A stretch of 25,881 nucleotides of DNA, taken from NCBI GenBank assembly GCA_023150835.1, contig JAKLKB010000095.1, positions 1 through 25,881 of the forward strand. Direction: 5' to 3'. The notes under the pieces are model-generated. The model did no database searches. It was not told the origin of the DNA and worked only from the letters and a program-made list of their open reading frames with translations. This stretch comes from Myxococcota bacterium (GTDB lineage Bacteria > Myxococcota_C > UBA6777). Each line of letters begins with the position of its first letter. The first letter of the stretch is position 1. The position numbers and the translations under genes were made by a program. Below, piece by piece: positions 6,373 through 14,577 of this stretch.

Positions 6373-7787
6373 AGGGTGATGATCCCTTTTTGGAGGAGTT
6401 GATGGAGGAGGCGCAAAAAATGGAATTCGGGGAGATTGCTGAGGAGAAGGAGATCGCGGAGGTTGGTGCGTCCGTCGATTTGGGAGAGCAGGAAACCTGC
6501 GCGGTGATCGAGTTCGAGGCTGGAAAGCTGTTGGAAGGAGACGTTGAGGCGGGGGGTTTGGGAGGCATTGGAGATCAGGCCAACGTATTCTTCTTGGAGG
6601 AAGCGTTCGCAGCGTTCGCGGAGGCGTTGTGCGGTGTCGGAGAGTTTTCCCGAACTTTGGAGGATCTCGATCATCTCGATCGCGCCTTGATAATCCTCAA
6701 AGTGATACAAGTCTTCAGCGGCGGCGAGTAACATATCGCGTTCATCGCGAGGAGCAGAAGGGGTTTCTTCCCAGAGTTCGATATGGGGCGGATGTTGCGT
6801 GGCAGCAGAAGCAGCGTGCGGGGGCGCTGCTTGTGGAAAGGAAGTGTAATGCGGCGAACTTTCGGTCTCGGTGAGATGTGCGGAGAGTGCGGGCAACAGA
6901 TCGCGGCTAGAGCGTGGGGAGGGGCCTTCAAAAGGGGAAGCGAGAGGGGAAGGGGAAGCGAGATGCAGATCATCAAACAGCAAGTGAGCGTAGTCGCTGC
7001 TAGGCGGAGGGTTCAGAAAAGAGTCGTCCTCTTCATGGGAGGGGGGTTGTGAGGCGGGAGAGCGTTCTTGTTTTTGGAGGGGGGAATCAAACGATCCACC
7101 TCTGGAGACAGACTCGTTGTGGGAGTGTTCTTGTTTTTGGAGGTGGGAGACGCGTGCGACGAAGCTACTCGGGGGGGCTGAGAGAAAAGAGTCGTCGAAG
7201 TAGGCGTCTTCTTCGGGGAAAGAGGGCGGATCCATGCGACCCGAGGGGCGCATAGGTGGCGGGTTCATTTGATCGAAAGATGCGGATGTTTCGTGGAGAG
7301 GTGAGGGAGACGGCGAACCCGTCGGCCATGCAAAGAGGGCATCGATATCGGGATCGGTGTTGTGTTGATCGGCAGAGGTCAGGTGTTGTGCGAGGTCAGG
7401 TGCTTGATGTGTCGAGGTGACAGGGGATTTGCGTGAAGCCGACGCGAGGTTGGGTGCTGGATGGGTCGATGTGACGGGAGATTTGCGAGCGGGGGGCGCG
7501 GTGTGTGCAGAGGTCTCTGTCGATCTGTGAGAAGTGGGCGCTGGATGGGTCGATGTGACGGGAGATTTGTGAGAAGTGGGTGATGGGTGGGAGTGTTTGG
7601 TCGATGTTTGTGGGAGAGGGGGGGGCGAGTAGGGGAGTTGTTGAAGGAGAAAGAGAGCGTGGGGGTGGCGAGGGTCGACGCGCAAGACTTCTTGCCAGCA
7701 GCGTTGTGCTTCAAGCCAATCGCCGCTTTGGTAGAAGTGGCGTCCTTTCTCGATGAGGGTTAGGATACGGACTTGTGCGTCGGTCAT
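6369..7787 (-). CDS. TPR protein with long Pro/Ser/His linker
   Basis: The product has 472 residues. Residues about 5-50 form a TPR-like hairpin (KGRHFYQSGDWLEAQRCWQEVLRVDPRHPHAL). Residues about 55-340 are disordered, rich in Pro, Ser, Thr and His, with repeated KSPVTSTHPAP-type units. A second helical repeat follows (AAAEDLYHFEDYQGAIEMIE). The C-terminal FLLSQIDGRTNLRDLLLLSNLPEFHFLRLL and KGIITL resembles the small helical module often seen at the ends of delta-proteobacterial regulatory proteins. It starts 4 bases after the DnaK stop with GGGAG 9 bases before the ATG, and is coupled to the lipoprotein gene. A scaffold or co-chaperone-like adaptor is possible, not shown. Confidence 0.8.
   Translation of the reverse strand: MTDAQVRILTLIEKGRHFYQSGDWLEAQRCWQEVLRVDPRHPHALFLLQQLPYSPPPLPQTSTKHSHPSPTSHKSPVTSTHPAPTSHRSTETSAHTAPPARKSPVTSTHPAPNLASASRKSPVTSTHQAPDLAQHLTSADQHNTDPDIDALFAWPTGSPSPSPLHETSASFDQMNPPPMRPSGRMDPPSFPEEDAYFDDSFLSAPPSSFVARVSHLQKQEHSHNESVSRGGSFDSPLQKQERSPASQPPSHEEDDSFLNPPPSSDYAHLLFDDLHLASPSPLASPFEGPSPRSSRDLLPALSAHLTETESSPHYTSFPQAAPPHAASAATQHPPHIELWEETPSAPRDERDMLLAAAEDLYHFEDYQGAIEMIEILQSSGKLSDTAQRLRERCERFLQEEYVGLISNASQTPRLNVSFQQLSSLELDHRAGFLLSQIDGRTNLRDLLLLSNLPEFHFLRLLHQLLQKGIITL
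7400..7573. repeat. Imperfect in-frame repeats in TPR gene linker
   Basis: Two 37-bp copies (7453-7489 and 7537-7573) differ at two positions and share GGATGGGTCGATGTGACGGG. A more diverged copy starts near 7400. They encode the KSPVTSTHPAP-type units of the disordered linker. Confidence 0.75.
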
Positions 7788-7791
7788 CGGG

Positions 7792-9636
7792 TCAGGCTCC
7801 CTTTTGGGCGTGTTCGAGGAGCTGGTGAAAGATCTTGCGTGTGCGTTGGAGTGCAGCGATCTCCGAGATCAGTTGAGGGAGATCTTCGGCAGCGATGGCG
7901 TGATGGGTGCGTTCGATGATCTCGTTGGCTTTGCGCAAGGCATCTTGGCCGAGCGGTAGTTCGCCGACGATCTTTTGGACTTTGGTTTTCATACGTTGGA
8001 CGTATTCGATATCTTGCTCGGCGATCTCGCGTTGGCGGAGGAATTCTTTGGAAGTTTTGCTTGCGAGGGCGTGATCGCGGTTTTCTTCGATCATGCGCTG
8101 GATCTCTTCTTCGGTGAGGTGGTTGCTGGCTTCAACGATGATCGATTGCTGTTGACCTGTTTCGAGATCGCGGGCGGCGACGGAGACGATCCCATCGGCG
8201 GAGATCGAGAACTTGACTTCGACTTCGACTTCGCCGCGTGGGGCAGGGCGCAAGCCATCTAGCACAAAGGCTCCAAGCAATTGATTCTCTTCGGCGCGGA
8301 ATGATTCGCCTTGGAGGACGAGGATCTTGACTTGGGTTTGGTAGTCTTTGACGGTGGTGAAGATGTGGCTGCGTGAGCAGGGGACGGTGGTGTTTTTGTC
8401 GATCAGGATCTGAAAGAAGCCACCTGCGATCATAATGCCCAAAGTATGGGGCGTGACATCAAGGAGCAGGACGTTGTTGCGCTGTTCCATGAGGGAGGCA
8501 CCTTGGAGGGCCGCACCGAGGGCCACCACTTCGTCGGGGTGGACGTTGCGCGAGGGGGTACGTCCAAAGAAGGATGTCACGGCTTGTTGGACGCGGGGCA
8601 TCCGCGTCATGCCACCGACGAGGATCACTTCGTCGATGTGTTTGGGGGTGAGGTTGGCCGAATCAAGGGCAAATTGGCAGATCTTGATCGAGCGTTGGAT
8701 CAGGTCATCGCACAGAGACACAAGTTTTTCGCGGGTGAGTGTTTGTTGGAGGTTGTGGGTTTTCCCTGCGTTATCCGTGATCAGAAAGGGGAGGTTGACT
8801 TCGGTTTCTTGGATGGTGGAGAGATCCCATCGGGCTTTTTCGGCGGCTTCTTTGAGGCGTTGCATGGTCATGGGTTCGCGGCGCAGGTCCAGTTTGTTGG
8901 CTTTGGCGAACCCAAAGATCAGCCATTCGATCACGCGCTGATCGAAGTCCTCGCCACCGAGAAAGGTATCGCCTGCGGTGGAGATCACTTCAAACACACC
9001 ATCTTTGAGTTCAAGGATCGAGATATCGAAGGTGCCACCGCCTAGATCGTACACTGCGATGCACTTTTCATCTTCGTCTTGGCGTCCATGTCCGTAGGCG
9101 AGGGCTGCGGCGGTTGGCTCGTTGAGGATGCGCAAGACTTCGAGGCCGGCCATGCGTCCTGCGTCTTTGGTGGCTTGGCGCTGGGCATCGTTAAAGTACG
9201 CTGGGACGGTGATCACGGCATATTTGATGGTTTCGTCGAGTTGTTCTTCGGCGAGTTCTCGGAGTTCGGCGAGGATTACGCTGCCGATCTCGGCGGCGCT
9301 ATAAGCGTGGCCGTAGATCTCGATCCGAGCGTCGTTGTGGGGGCCTGAGATAATCTTGTAAGGAACGACCGTTTGCATGCGTTTGACGATCGGAGAATCC
9401 CATCGTTGGCCGATCAAGCGTTTGGAGGCGTACACGGTGTGGGTGGCGTTGACGATGGCTTGGCGTTTGGCGAGGTGTCCGACGAGTCGTTCGCCTTTGT
9501 TGGTCATGGCGACGATCGAGGGCATCGTGGTGTACCCTGCGCTGTTGGCGAGAACACGGGGGCGGCCTTGTTCGACGATAGCGACACAAGAGTTCGTGGT
9601 TCCAAGATCAATACCGATTACGCGGCCTGTTGTCAT
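7792..9636 (-). CDS. dnaK: Hsp70 chaperone DnaK paralogue
   Basis: The product has 614 residues with the full Hsp70 ATPase domain: [13 protein letters not shown] (8-20), [45 protein letters not shown] and [11 protein letters not shown]. The substrate-binding domain is recognisable ([31 protein letters not shown]) and is followed by a helical lid. The disordered Gly-rich tail typical of housekeeping DnaK is absent, and neither dnaJ nor grpE is adjacent. This suggests a specialised paralogue; such copies in Myxococcus serve motility and envelope functions. GGAGAG lies 7 bases before the ATG. The symbol denotes the family only. Confidence 0.95.
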   Translation of the reverse strand: MTTGRVIGIDLGTTNSCVAIVEQGRPRVLANSAGYTTMPSIVAMTNKGERLVGHLAKRQAIVNATHTVYASKRLIGQRWDSPIVKRMQTVVPYKIISGPHNDARIEIYGHAYSAAEIGSVILAELRELAEEQLDETIKYAVITVPAYFNDAQRQATKDAGRMAGLEVLRILNEPTAAALAYGHGRQDEDEKCIAVYDLGGGTFDISILELKDGVFEVISTAGDTFLGGEDFDQRVIEWLIFGFAKANKLDLRREPMTMQRLKEAAEKARWDLSTIQETEVNLPFLITDNAGKTHNLQQTLTREKLVSLCDDLIQRSIKICQFALDSANLTPKHIDEVILVGGMTRMPRVQQAVTSFFGRTPSRNVHPDEVVALGAALQGASLMEQRNNVLLLDVTPHTLGIMIAGGFFQILIDKNTTVPCSRSHIFTTVKDYQTQVKILVLQGESFRAEENQLLGAFVLDGLRPAPRGEVEVEVKFSISADGIVSVAARDLETGQQQSIIVEASNHLTEEEIQRMIEENRDHALASKTSKEFLRQREIAEQDIEYVQRMKTKVQKIVGELPLGQDALRKANEIIERTHHAIAAEDLPQLISEIAALQRTRKIFHQLLEHAQKGA

Positions 9637-9765
9637 CGAGGCGCTCTCCGCTTGGGGGACACTGTGGGGGTGGGGGGAAAGAAAACTTCGGTGCGTGTGC
9701 TTGCTGCGGTATCTTGTGAAGAATCCTTGCGCATCATAGCGAAAAGGGCGGAGCGGAGCAAGGGC

Positions 9766-10401
9766 TTAGAGGTCTTTTTGAAGGATTCCGCCGATCTTGA
9801 GGGCCAAGGCGAGGTTGCCGTCGATGGCGACTTTCTTTTGTTTCCAAGCCTCTAGCGGATGGAGTTTGCGTTCTTGCATGGCGCGGGCTGTGGCGTAATC
9901 GGTGCGCAAGACAAACTCTGGGCTGCGGTCGAGCTGCTGCGTCCACAAGCCTGCTTTGAGCGAGAGGTTCCCTTCAGGGGAGCCTTCGAGGATGGCTTCA
10001 AAGACGACGGGGGTTTGGCGGAGGGCTTGGAGTTTGGCTTCTGTGAGGCGGGGGAGCTTACCGTTCTTTTTTTCTTCGTAGGCGATCAGTTTGTTGATGT
10101 ATTCTTCGGGTCCACCGGCTTCTTCGATCTCTTTGCATACGCGGTCGTACCACAGCGGAAGGGCGAGATCCCATTGTTGGCGGGTCGAGCGCACCGTCAA
10201 CAGCGGATCGCTGCTGCGGGTTTCTTTGGCGCTATAATCGCCTAGATCAAAGGTGAGTTTGCAAGACAGGCCACCTTCGCCTTGGATATCCAGTTGCACA
10301 TCAAAGCAGGCTTCTTCGAGAAGGGGTGGGGGGGAAAACACTTCTTTGGCCCAATCTGCGAGGATTTGAAAGAAGAATTCGCGGGGGGTGGGTTGAGGCA
10401 T
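9766..10401 (-). CDS. SCP2 sterol-binding-domain-like protein
   Basis: The product has 211 residues and no signal peptide. The C-terminal half resembles an SCP2 lipid-binding fold: FEAILEGSPEGNLSLKAGLW, RTDYATARAMQERKLHPLEAWKQKKVAIDGNLALALKIGGIL, matching the family's ending with a charged helix and an I-x-G-N/D motif before a final helix. AAGGAG lies 8 bases before the ATG. It sits between mgtE (78-base gap) and the DnaK gene (129-base gap) on the same strand. A lipid or hydrophobic ligand carrier is likely; the ligand is unknown. Confidence 0.65.
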   Translation of the reverse strand: MPQPTPREFFFQILADWAKEVFSPPPLLEEACFDVQLDIQGEGGLSCKLTFDLGDYSAKETRSSDPLLTVRSTRQQWDLALPLWYDRVCKEIEEAGGPEEYINKLIAYEEKKNGKLPRLTEAKLQALRQTPVVFEAILEGSPEGNLSLKAGLWTQQLDRSPEFVLRTDYATARAMQERKLHPLEAWKQKKVAIDGNLALALKIGGILQKDL

Positions 10402-10479
10402 CTGATCGGCTCCTTGTGAGGTGAAGGTTGAGCGGCGTGAAGAGAGCGAGTGGATGTCGCGGTATTTGGTTGGCTTGGT

Positions 10480-11970
10480 TTAGCGCAGCCATTGGAGAAA
10501 GAATGTGGCTGCGCTGAGATAGATCAAGATCCCAGAGACATCATTGAGGGTGGTCACAAAAGGCCCCGAAGCGAGCGCTGGATCGATATTCAATCGTTCG
10601 AATACAGCGGGGATCAGTGTGCCCATGCTCGACGCTACCGTCATCGCCACAAACAGCGAACAGCCGACCAACAAGCCCAGATACGCATTTCCGTGCCAGA
10701 CCCAACTCACCAGCGTCAGCGCCACACCGCACAAAACGCCCATCAGTGCGCCAACGCGCATCTCTTTCCACAAAAATCGCTGGATGTTGTTGAGATCGAT
10801 ACGGCCTAGCGCAAAGCCCCGCACCGTCACACTTGCGGATTGTGTCCCCACGTTTCCGCCCATCCCTGTAATCACGGGAACGAACGTGACCAAGGCGATG
10901 ATCTGATCCAGCGTTGCTTTGTACATCCACATAAAATAGCCCGTTAGCAGCCCGCCAAAGAGGTTCGTCACCAGCCAAGGCAGTCGCAACATTGCGCTGC
11001 GTACGGTGCGATCCGCCACAAGATCTTCGCCTCCTACGCCTGCCATCTGCAAGATATCTTCGGAGGCTTCTTCTTTGATGACATCCACGATATCGTCGAT
11101 CGTGATCCGACCGAGGAGTTTGCGGTTGTTGTCGACGACCGGCAAAGAGATCAGGTTGTAGCGCTCGAATAGCGTGGCGACTTCTTCTTGATCCATCTCG
11201 GGTAAGGCCCAATGGATATCGGTTTCGAGTACATTGCGCAGCGGGACGTGGGGCTTGGCGGTGATCAGTGCTTCCAGAGACAACTGGCCTTGGAGGCGGT
11301 GTTCTTGATCGACCACAAACACTTCGTGGATATCGATGGTTCCTTCATGTTCGGTGATCTGCTGACGGATCTCTTGTAAGGCCGAGTCGGCGGTTCCGTC
11401 CAGATGAACCCACACCAACTCGGTCTGCATCAGCCCCCCTGCGCTGTCTTCGTCGTATTTGAGCAGCGCTTGGATCGGGGCGGCATCGTCCGCATCCATC
11501 TGACGGAGGATCTCTTGGGCTTCGTTGTGGGTGAGTTCCCCGAGGATATCGGCGGCATCGTCCGAATCCATCTCCGAGAGCAGATCGGGCAAGACTTGGC
11601 GCTCGATGTGTTCGAGAACCCGCTCTACTTCGGGTTCTTCGAGTTCGGCCAGTACCGCAGACATCTGCTCCCCATCAAGGAATTCCAGCAACGGACGCCA
11701 TTCTTGGGTGGGGAAGATGATCAGCAGATCGGCGATCGCAGACGGGTGCATGGCCATCAACAAACGGCGGCGCTGTGTGGTATCGCAAGCCGAGAGCAGG
11801 CTTTGCATCTCTTCGCGCTGGATAAATCGGACGAGGGGCTTGATCTCTTCGTCCAGCAGAACGGACAGATCTTCGGGGCGCAACAGCTTGACAAAGGCGC
11901 GGATCTCTTCTTCTTGCCCTGACTGGAGCAACCATTCGAGATCGCTTTGATCTTGTTGAGTTTGGGTCAT
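10480..11970 (-). CDS. mgtE: Magnesium transporter MgtE
   Basis: The product has 496 residues with the standard MgtE order: N-terminal superhelical MgtE_N domain (about 10-135, including LSEMDSDDAADILGELT), two CBS domains (about 140-265, with SLPVVDNNRKLLGRITIDDIVDVIKEEASEDI), and a transmembrane domain of about five helices. The pore signature GMGGNVGTQSASVTVRGFALG is intact. The protein is a Mg2+-gated channel in the inner membrane. The ATG at 11970 has GGAG 6 bases upstream; an in-frame TTG four codons earlier lies inside that site. No M-box riboswitch was recognised in the short upstream gap. Confidence 0.95.
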   Translation of the reverse strand: MTQTQQDQSDLEWLLQSGQEEEIRAFVKLLRPEDLSVLLDEEIKPLVRFIQREEMQSLLSACDTTQRRRLLMAMHPSAIADLLIIFPTQEWRPLLEFLDGEQMSAVLAELEEPEVERVLEHIERQVLPDLLSEMDSDDAADILGELTHNEAQEILRQMDADDAAPIQALLKYDEDSAGGLMQTELVWVHLDGTADSALQEIRQQITEHEGTIDIHEVFVVDQEHRLQGQLSLEALITAKPHVPLRNVLETDIHWALPEMDQEEVATLFERYNLISLPVVDNNRKLLGRITIDDIVDVIKEEASEDILQMAGVGGEDLVADRTVRSAMLRLPWLVTNLFGGLLTGYFMWMYKATLDQIIALVTFVPVITGMGGNVGTQSASVTVRGFALGRIDLNNIQRFLWKEMRVGALMGVLCGVALTLVSWVWHGNAYLGLLVGCSLFVAMTVASSMGTLIPAVFERLNIDPALASGPFVTTLNDVSGILIYLSAATFFLQWLR

Positions 11971-12070
11971 CGAACGCTCCAAGATGTCGGAAAAATCGCG
12001 TGTTGGTTTGGTGAGGTAGGGGGGGGCGCAGCGAGCAGAAGAACCTCAATGCCGGATGCCTTGTGCAGCA

Positions 12071-12091
12071 AGCAGACGTTTGCGATCTGCT
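12071..12091. other. Hairpin at the 3' end of the basic-tail membrane gene
   Basis: AGCAGACG (12071-12078), a TTTG loop and CGATCTGCT (12083-12091) form a stem with one bulge, overlapping the stop codon of the minus-strand gene. No T-run follows on the minus strand, so termination is only a possibility. Confidence 0.3.
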
Positions 12092-13112
12092 AGGGTTCTG
12101 TCGATGCGGCTGGGCGGGCTTGGGTGGGTGGTTTGCGTTTGAGGGCTTTTCGGCGAAGCGGAGCCTTTGAGGGGGCGGCGTTTGGGGAGCCGATCGCCGA
12201 GCGTTTTTTGAGTGCGCGTCGCCTTTTGGAGGGGCGGGGGGCTGTGGGTTGTCGGGGCGAACCTTTGCGCAGAAGCCGCTTGGTCGGGCCTTTGCGAAAA
12301 GGGCTAGGCCGTTTGAGGAGCAGGACGCGCCGAGGTGGTGTGGGGGTAGCCTCTTCTTCCTCTTCTTCTTTTTCTTCTGCGGGATCGCTTCCTGCGTCGG
12401 CGGGAGCGGCTTCGGCGGAGGGTTCGGCGGTGTTGGGTTCGGCGGTGTTGGGTTCGGTGGTGTTGGGTTCGGTCGTTGTCGAAGGTTCGTCCGCAGGGGC
12501 GGACTCTGCGGAAGGTTCGGTCGTTGCGGGAGCTCCTGCGTTGGGGGCGATGCGGGGCGATTTGGGGGCGGGCAGGGCGGGCAGCGGGGGGTGGGGGCGT
12601 TGTTTTCCTTGGATAGCGGGGGGGGAGGGCGGCCAGAGGGTTGCGCGCAAGAACCAAAGAGCCACGCCGACCGCGAAAAGAACGATCAACAAGGTCAGCA
12701 ACACCCACAAGAAGCCGCTGGTCTTGGGCGGCTGTTGGAGCAGATCTTCGGTCAGGCTTTCGGCGGGTAGGACGGTTTGAGGGAGTGGGCGCAACAACAA
12801 CCGATCCGCTTGTTGCAGGTTGGCTTGTGCAAAGGTCTGGTTGATGCGCAGGGGTTCATCGTGGCCGTTGCGTCGGACAAACGCTTGCCAGCGATTGCGG
12901 ACGGTCTTCGGGTCTAAAAACGCATCGACTTCGCGCAGGTGACCCAAGACAAAGGCTTCCATCAAGACGCGATCTAGCACGCGCCCGATCTCTTCGTCTT
13001 TGGAGGCGACGGTTCGGCGGATCAAGCACACATCGTCACCCAGTTGCCAAGAGACCGCGATCAAACTGGCATTGAAATTCTCGGGGAGCAGGGGGGATTC
13101 ACGTTCGGTCAT
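12090..13112 (-). CDS. Single-pass membrane protein with acidic linker and highly basic tail
   Basis: The product has 340 residues. Residues 1-128 form a compact, probably cytoplasmic domain with no recognised family. One membrane helix spans about 132-155 (SGFLWVLLTLLIVLFAVGVALWFL). A Pro/Ala region, EPNT-type repeats and a Glu run (EEKEEEEEEA) follow. The last about 80 residues are strongly basic (KRPSPFRKGPTKRLLRKGSP, KRRRALKKRS). If the N-terminus is cytoplasmic, the basic tail is periplasmic and could bind the cell wall or an acidic polymer; this is inference. Its ATG overlaps the stop of the FHA-GGDEF gene (ATGA) with GGAG upstream, so the two are translated together. Confidence 0.75.
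   Translation of the reverse strand: MTERESPLLPENFNASLIAVSWQLGDDVCLIRRTVASKDEEIGRVLDRVLMEAFVLGHLREVDAFLDPKTVRNRWQAFVRRNGHDEPLRINQTFAQANLQQADRLLLRPLPQTVLPAESLTEDLLQQPPKTSGFLWVLLTLLIVLFAVGVALWFLRATLWPPSPPAIQGKQRPHPPLPALPAPKSPRIAPNAGAPATTEPSAESAPADEPSTTTEPNTTEPNTAEPNTAEPSAEAAPADAGSDPAEEKEEEEEEATPTPPRRVLLLKRPSPFRKGPTKRLLRKGSPRQPTAPRPSKRRRALKKRSAIGSPNAAPSKAPLRRKALKRKPPTQARPAASTEP
12421..12480. repeat. 15-bp tandem repeat encoding EPNT-type units
   Basis: Four units of GGTTCGGCGGTGTTG type start at 12421, 12436, 12451 and 12466. The third has one change and the fourth is diverged. In the minus-strand gene they encode repeated Thr/Ala-Glu-Pro-Asn-Thr. Confidence 0.8.
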
Positions 13113-14068
13113 CGACAGAGCTCCGCATCCAAGGCTGTTGGCGATGGCGTCTCAAAGGCGATTTGATCGCCGCCTTGTTGTTGCGCGTGGTGGAGTTGTT
13201 TGTAGGCGGATTGCAAAAGCGAGAGGGGCAGATGAGCGGGGTGCGGGATCGTCGAAAGCATCCCGATCGACACGGTCAGACTACACCGTGCCGCATCGGT
13301 CGCCATCGCAAGCTGCTTTGTGGTCTGGCGGATGCGCTCGGCGACATGAAGCGCGCCTTCGTGGGGCGTTCCGCGAAGCAAGATCGCAAATTCATCGGCT
13401 CCTACACGCGCAAGCGTGTCTTCCCGACGAAGGCTTTGTTGCAACCGCTCGCTGTATTGGCACAGCAAGCGATCTCCTTGCGAAAACCCCCTCCTCTCGT
13501 TGTATTGCCGAAAACGATCGATATCCAAACACAAGATCGCGATCGGGTGTTGGTGCCGCTTGGCATACGACCACTCTTGGTCGAGAAGATCTTGAAAGTG
13601 TTTTGCGTTCGCGAGTTGCGTTAGCGGATCGTGGCTCGAAGACCGATAGATCTGTTCTTGGCAAGCGATCTCGTCTTCTTTTAGTTGCAAAAACTTGAAC
13701 GCCAAATATGGCCCGATCTGCAACCGATCGCCGTGTTGGAGTCGATGACGCTCCACGATCGGCTGCCCTTGGATCCGAAGGCTTTGAGGGGGGTGTACGT
13801 TTTCGAGGAAAAGCTGACCCGCCTCTACAAAGATACGCGCCTGTTCGGTCGCGATCTCTGGATACGCAAGGCAAAGATCCGCCCCCTCCCTTCGACCGAT
13901 CTGGATCGCCCCTTCTCGCGCTGGCAAGTAAAACAGCCGACCCGTCCCCACTCCCGATAACTGCACAAGGCATGGCTGGCTTTGGGTTGACTCCCCCATC
14001 GCCGCTTGGGGCGAAAACTCGTCCGTCGGTCGGTGCGCGTCGTGAAATCTTGTGTCTGTTCGTTGCAT
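13109..14068 (-). CDS. FHA-GGDEF protein, probable diguanylate cyclase or derivative
   Basis: The product has 319 residues. Residues about 33-128 form an FHA-like domain (GAIQIGRREGADLCLAYPEI), but the phosphothreonine-binding S-x-x-H is replaced (IATEQARI). Residues about 144-305 form a GGDEF domain (SHDPLTQLAN, CLDIDRFRQYN, GFSQGDRLL). The signature is GADEF (223-227) instead of GG(D/E)EF; the Asp-Glu pair is kept. An inhibitory I-site RRED (214-217) lies five residues before it, as in c-di-GMP-regulated cyclases. Activity is uncertain because of the Gly to Ala change. The start at 14068 has a weak ribosome site; Met24 is an alternative. It is coupled to the basic-tail membrane protein. Confidence 0.9.
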   Translation of the reverse strand: MQRTDTRFHDAHRPTDEFSPQAAMGESTQSQPCLVQLSGVGTGRLFYLPAREGAIQIGRREGADLCLAYPEIATEQARIFVEAGQLFLENVHPPQSLRIQGQPIVERHRLQHGDRLQIGPYLAFKFLQLKEDEIACQEQIYRSSSHDPLTQLANAKHFQDLLDQEWSYAKRHQHPIAILCLDIDRFRQYNERRGFSQGDRLLCQYSERLQQSLRREDTLARVGADEFAILLRGTPHEGALHVAERIRQTTKQLAMATDAARCSLTVSIGMLSTIPHPAHLPLSLLQSAYKQLHHAQQQGGDQIAFETPSPTALDAELCR

Positions 14069-14142
14069 GCGAAACCCGCAAAGAAAGTGGATGGGTGGCT
14101 TTGCTCTCTTCGTGACTTATGCTATCGTTTTTTTGTTGCCTT

Positions 14143-14179
14143 GTACAGCGCTATCCTCTCCCCACAGAATGCGCTGTAC
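14143..14179. promoter_or_regulatory. 9-bp perfect inverted repeat in divergent intergenic region
   Basis: GTACAGCGC (14143-14151) and GCGCTGTAC (14171-14179) are exact inverted copies with a 19-base spacer. They lie between the divergent FHA-GGDEF gene and the plus-strand gene at 14272. An operator for one or both directions, or a transcript hairpin, is possible. Confidence 0.45.
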
Positions 14180-14271
14180 CGTCCTCTCCGTGTCCTCTCT
14201 CCCTCTCCCACGAAGCGGACTCCCCACAACTTCCGTTCTTTGCACCCCTTATACCGAGAGGAAACATCACC

Positions 14272-14517
14272 ATGCGTATCTCGTCCATCCATCGCTCCGA
14301 ACGTAGCGTGTACGACCGCATCCAAGCCCTCCACGAACACGAAACCGCACAACGCCGCATCCGCGCCATCGACGCCCAAGAACTCAACCGCACCAACACT
14401 TCTTTTCCCCAAGTCATGCAACAACTTCAAGACCCTGAAGCCCCTCGAACCCTGCGCGTCATCGAAGTCCTTTTTGCTCCCGGACATCCCAATCCCCGAA
14501 CATATCGCCTTGGATAG
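14272..14517 (+). pseudogene. N-terminal part of a gene split by apparent compensating frameshifts
   Basis: The frame encodes 81 residues (MRISSIHRSERSVYDRIQAL onward, charged and helical) and ends at TAG 14515-14517. It lies in the same frame as the 14578-15777 gene, and the sequence after the TAG remains coding-like (SFSLEQNRFAFALAIGQHHP) up to the next ATG. If the T5 run at 14471-14475 had one T fewer and CCC at 14525-14527 one C more, a single frame would read on through LLPDIPIPEHIALDSPSP into LEQNRFAFALAIG. So this is probably the first part of one protein of about 500 residues. Either the gene is broken or the sequence has two homopolymer errors. A weak AGAGG lies about 10 bases before the ATG. 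Confidence 0.6.
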
Positions 14518-14577
14518 TCCTTCTCCCTCGAACAAAACCGCTTCGCCTTCGCGCTCGCCATCGGACAACATCACCCT

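Noticed and set aside
11971-12089. M-box magnesium riboswitch upstream of mgtE
   Set aside because: The gap is about 119 bases and no conserved M-box core or helices could be recognised.
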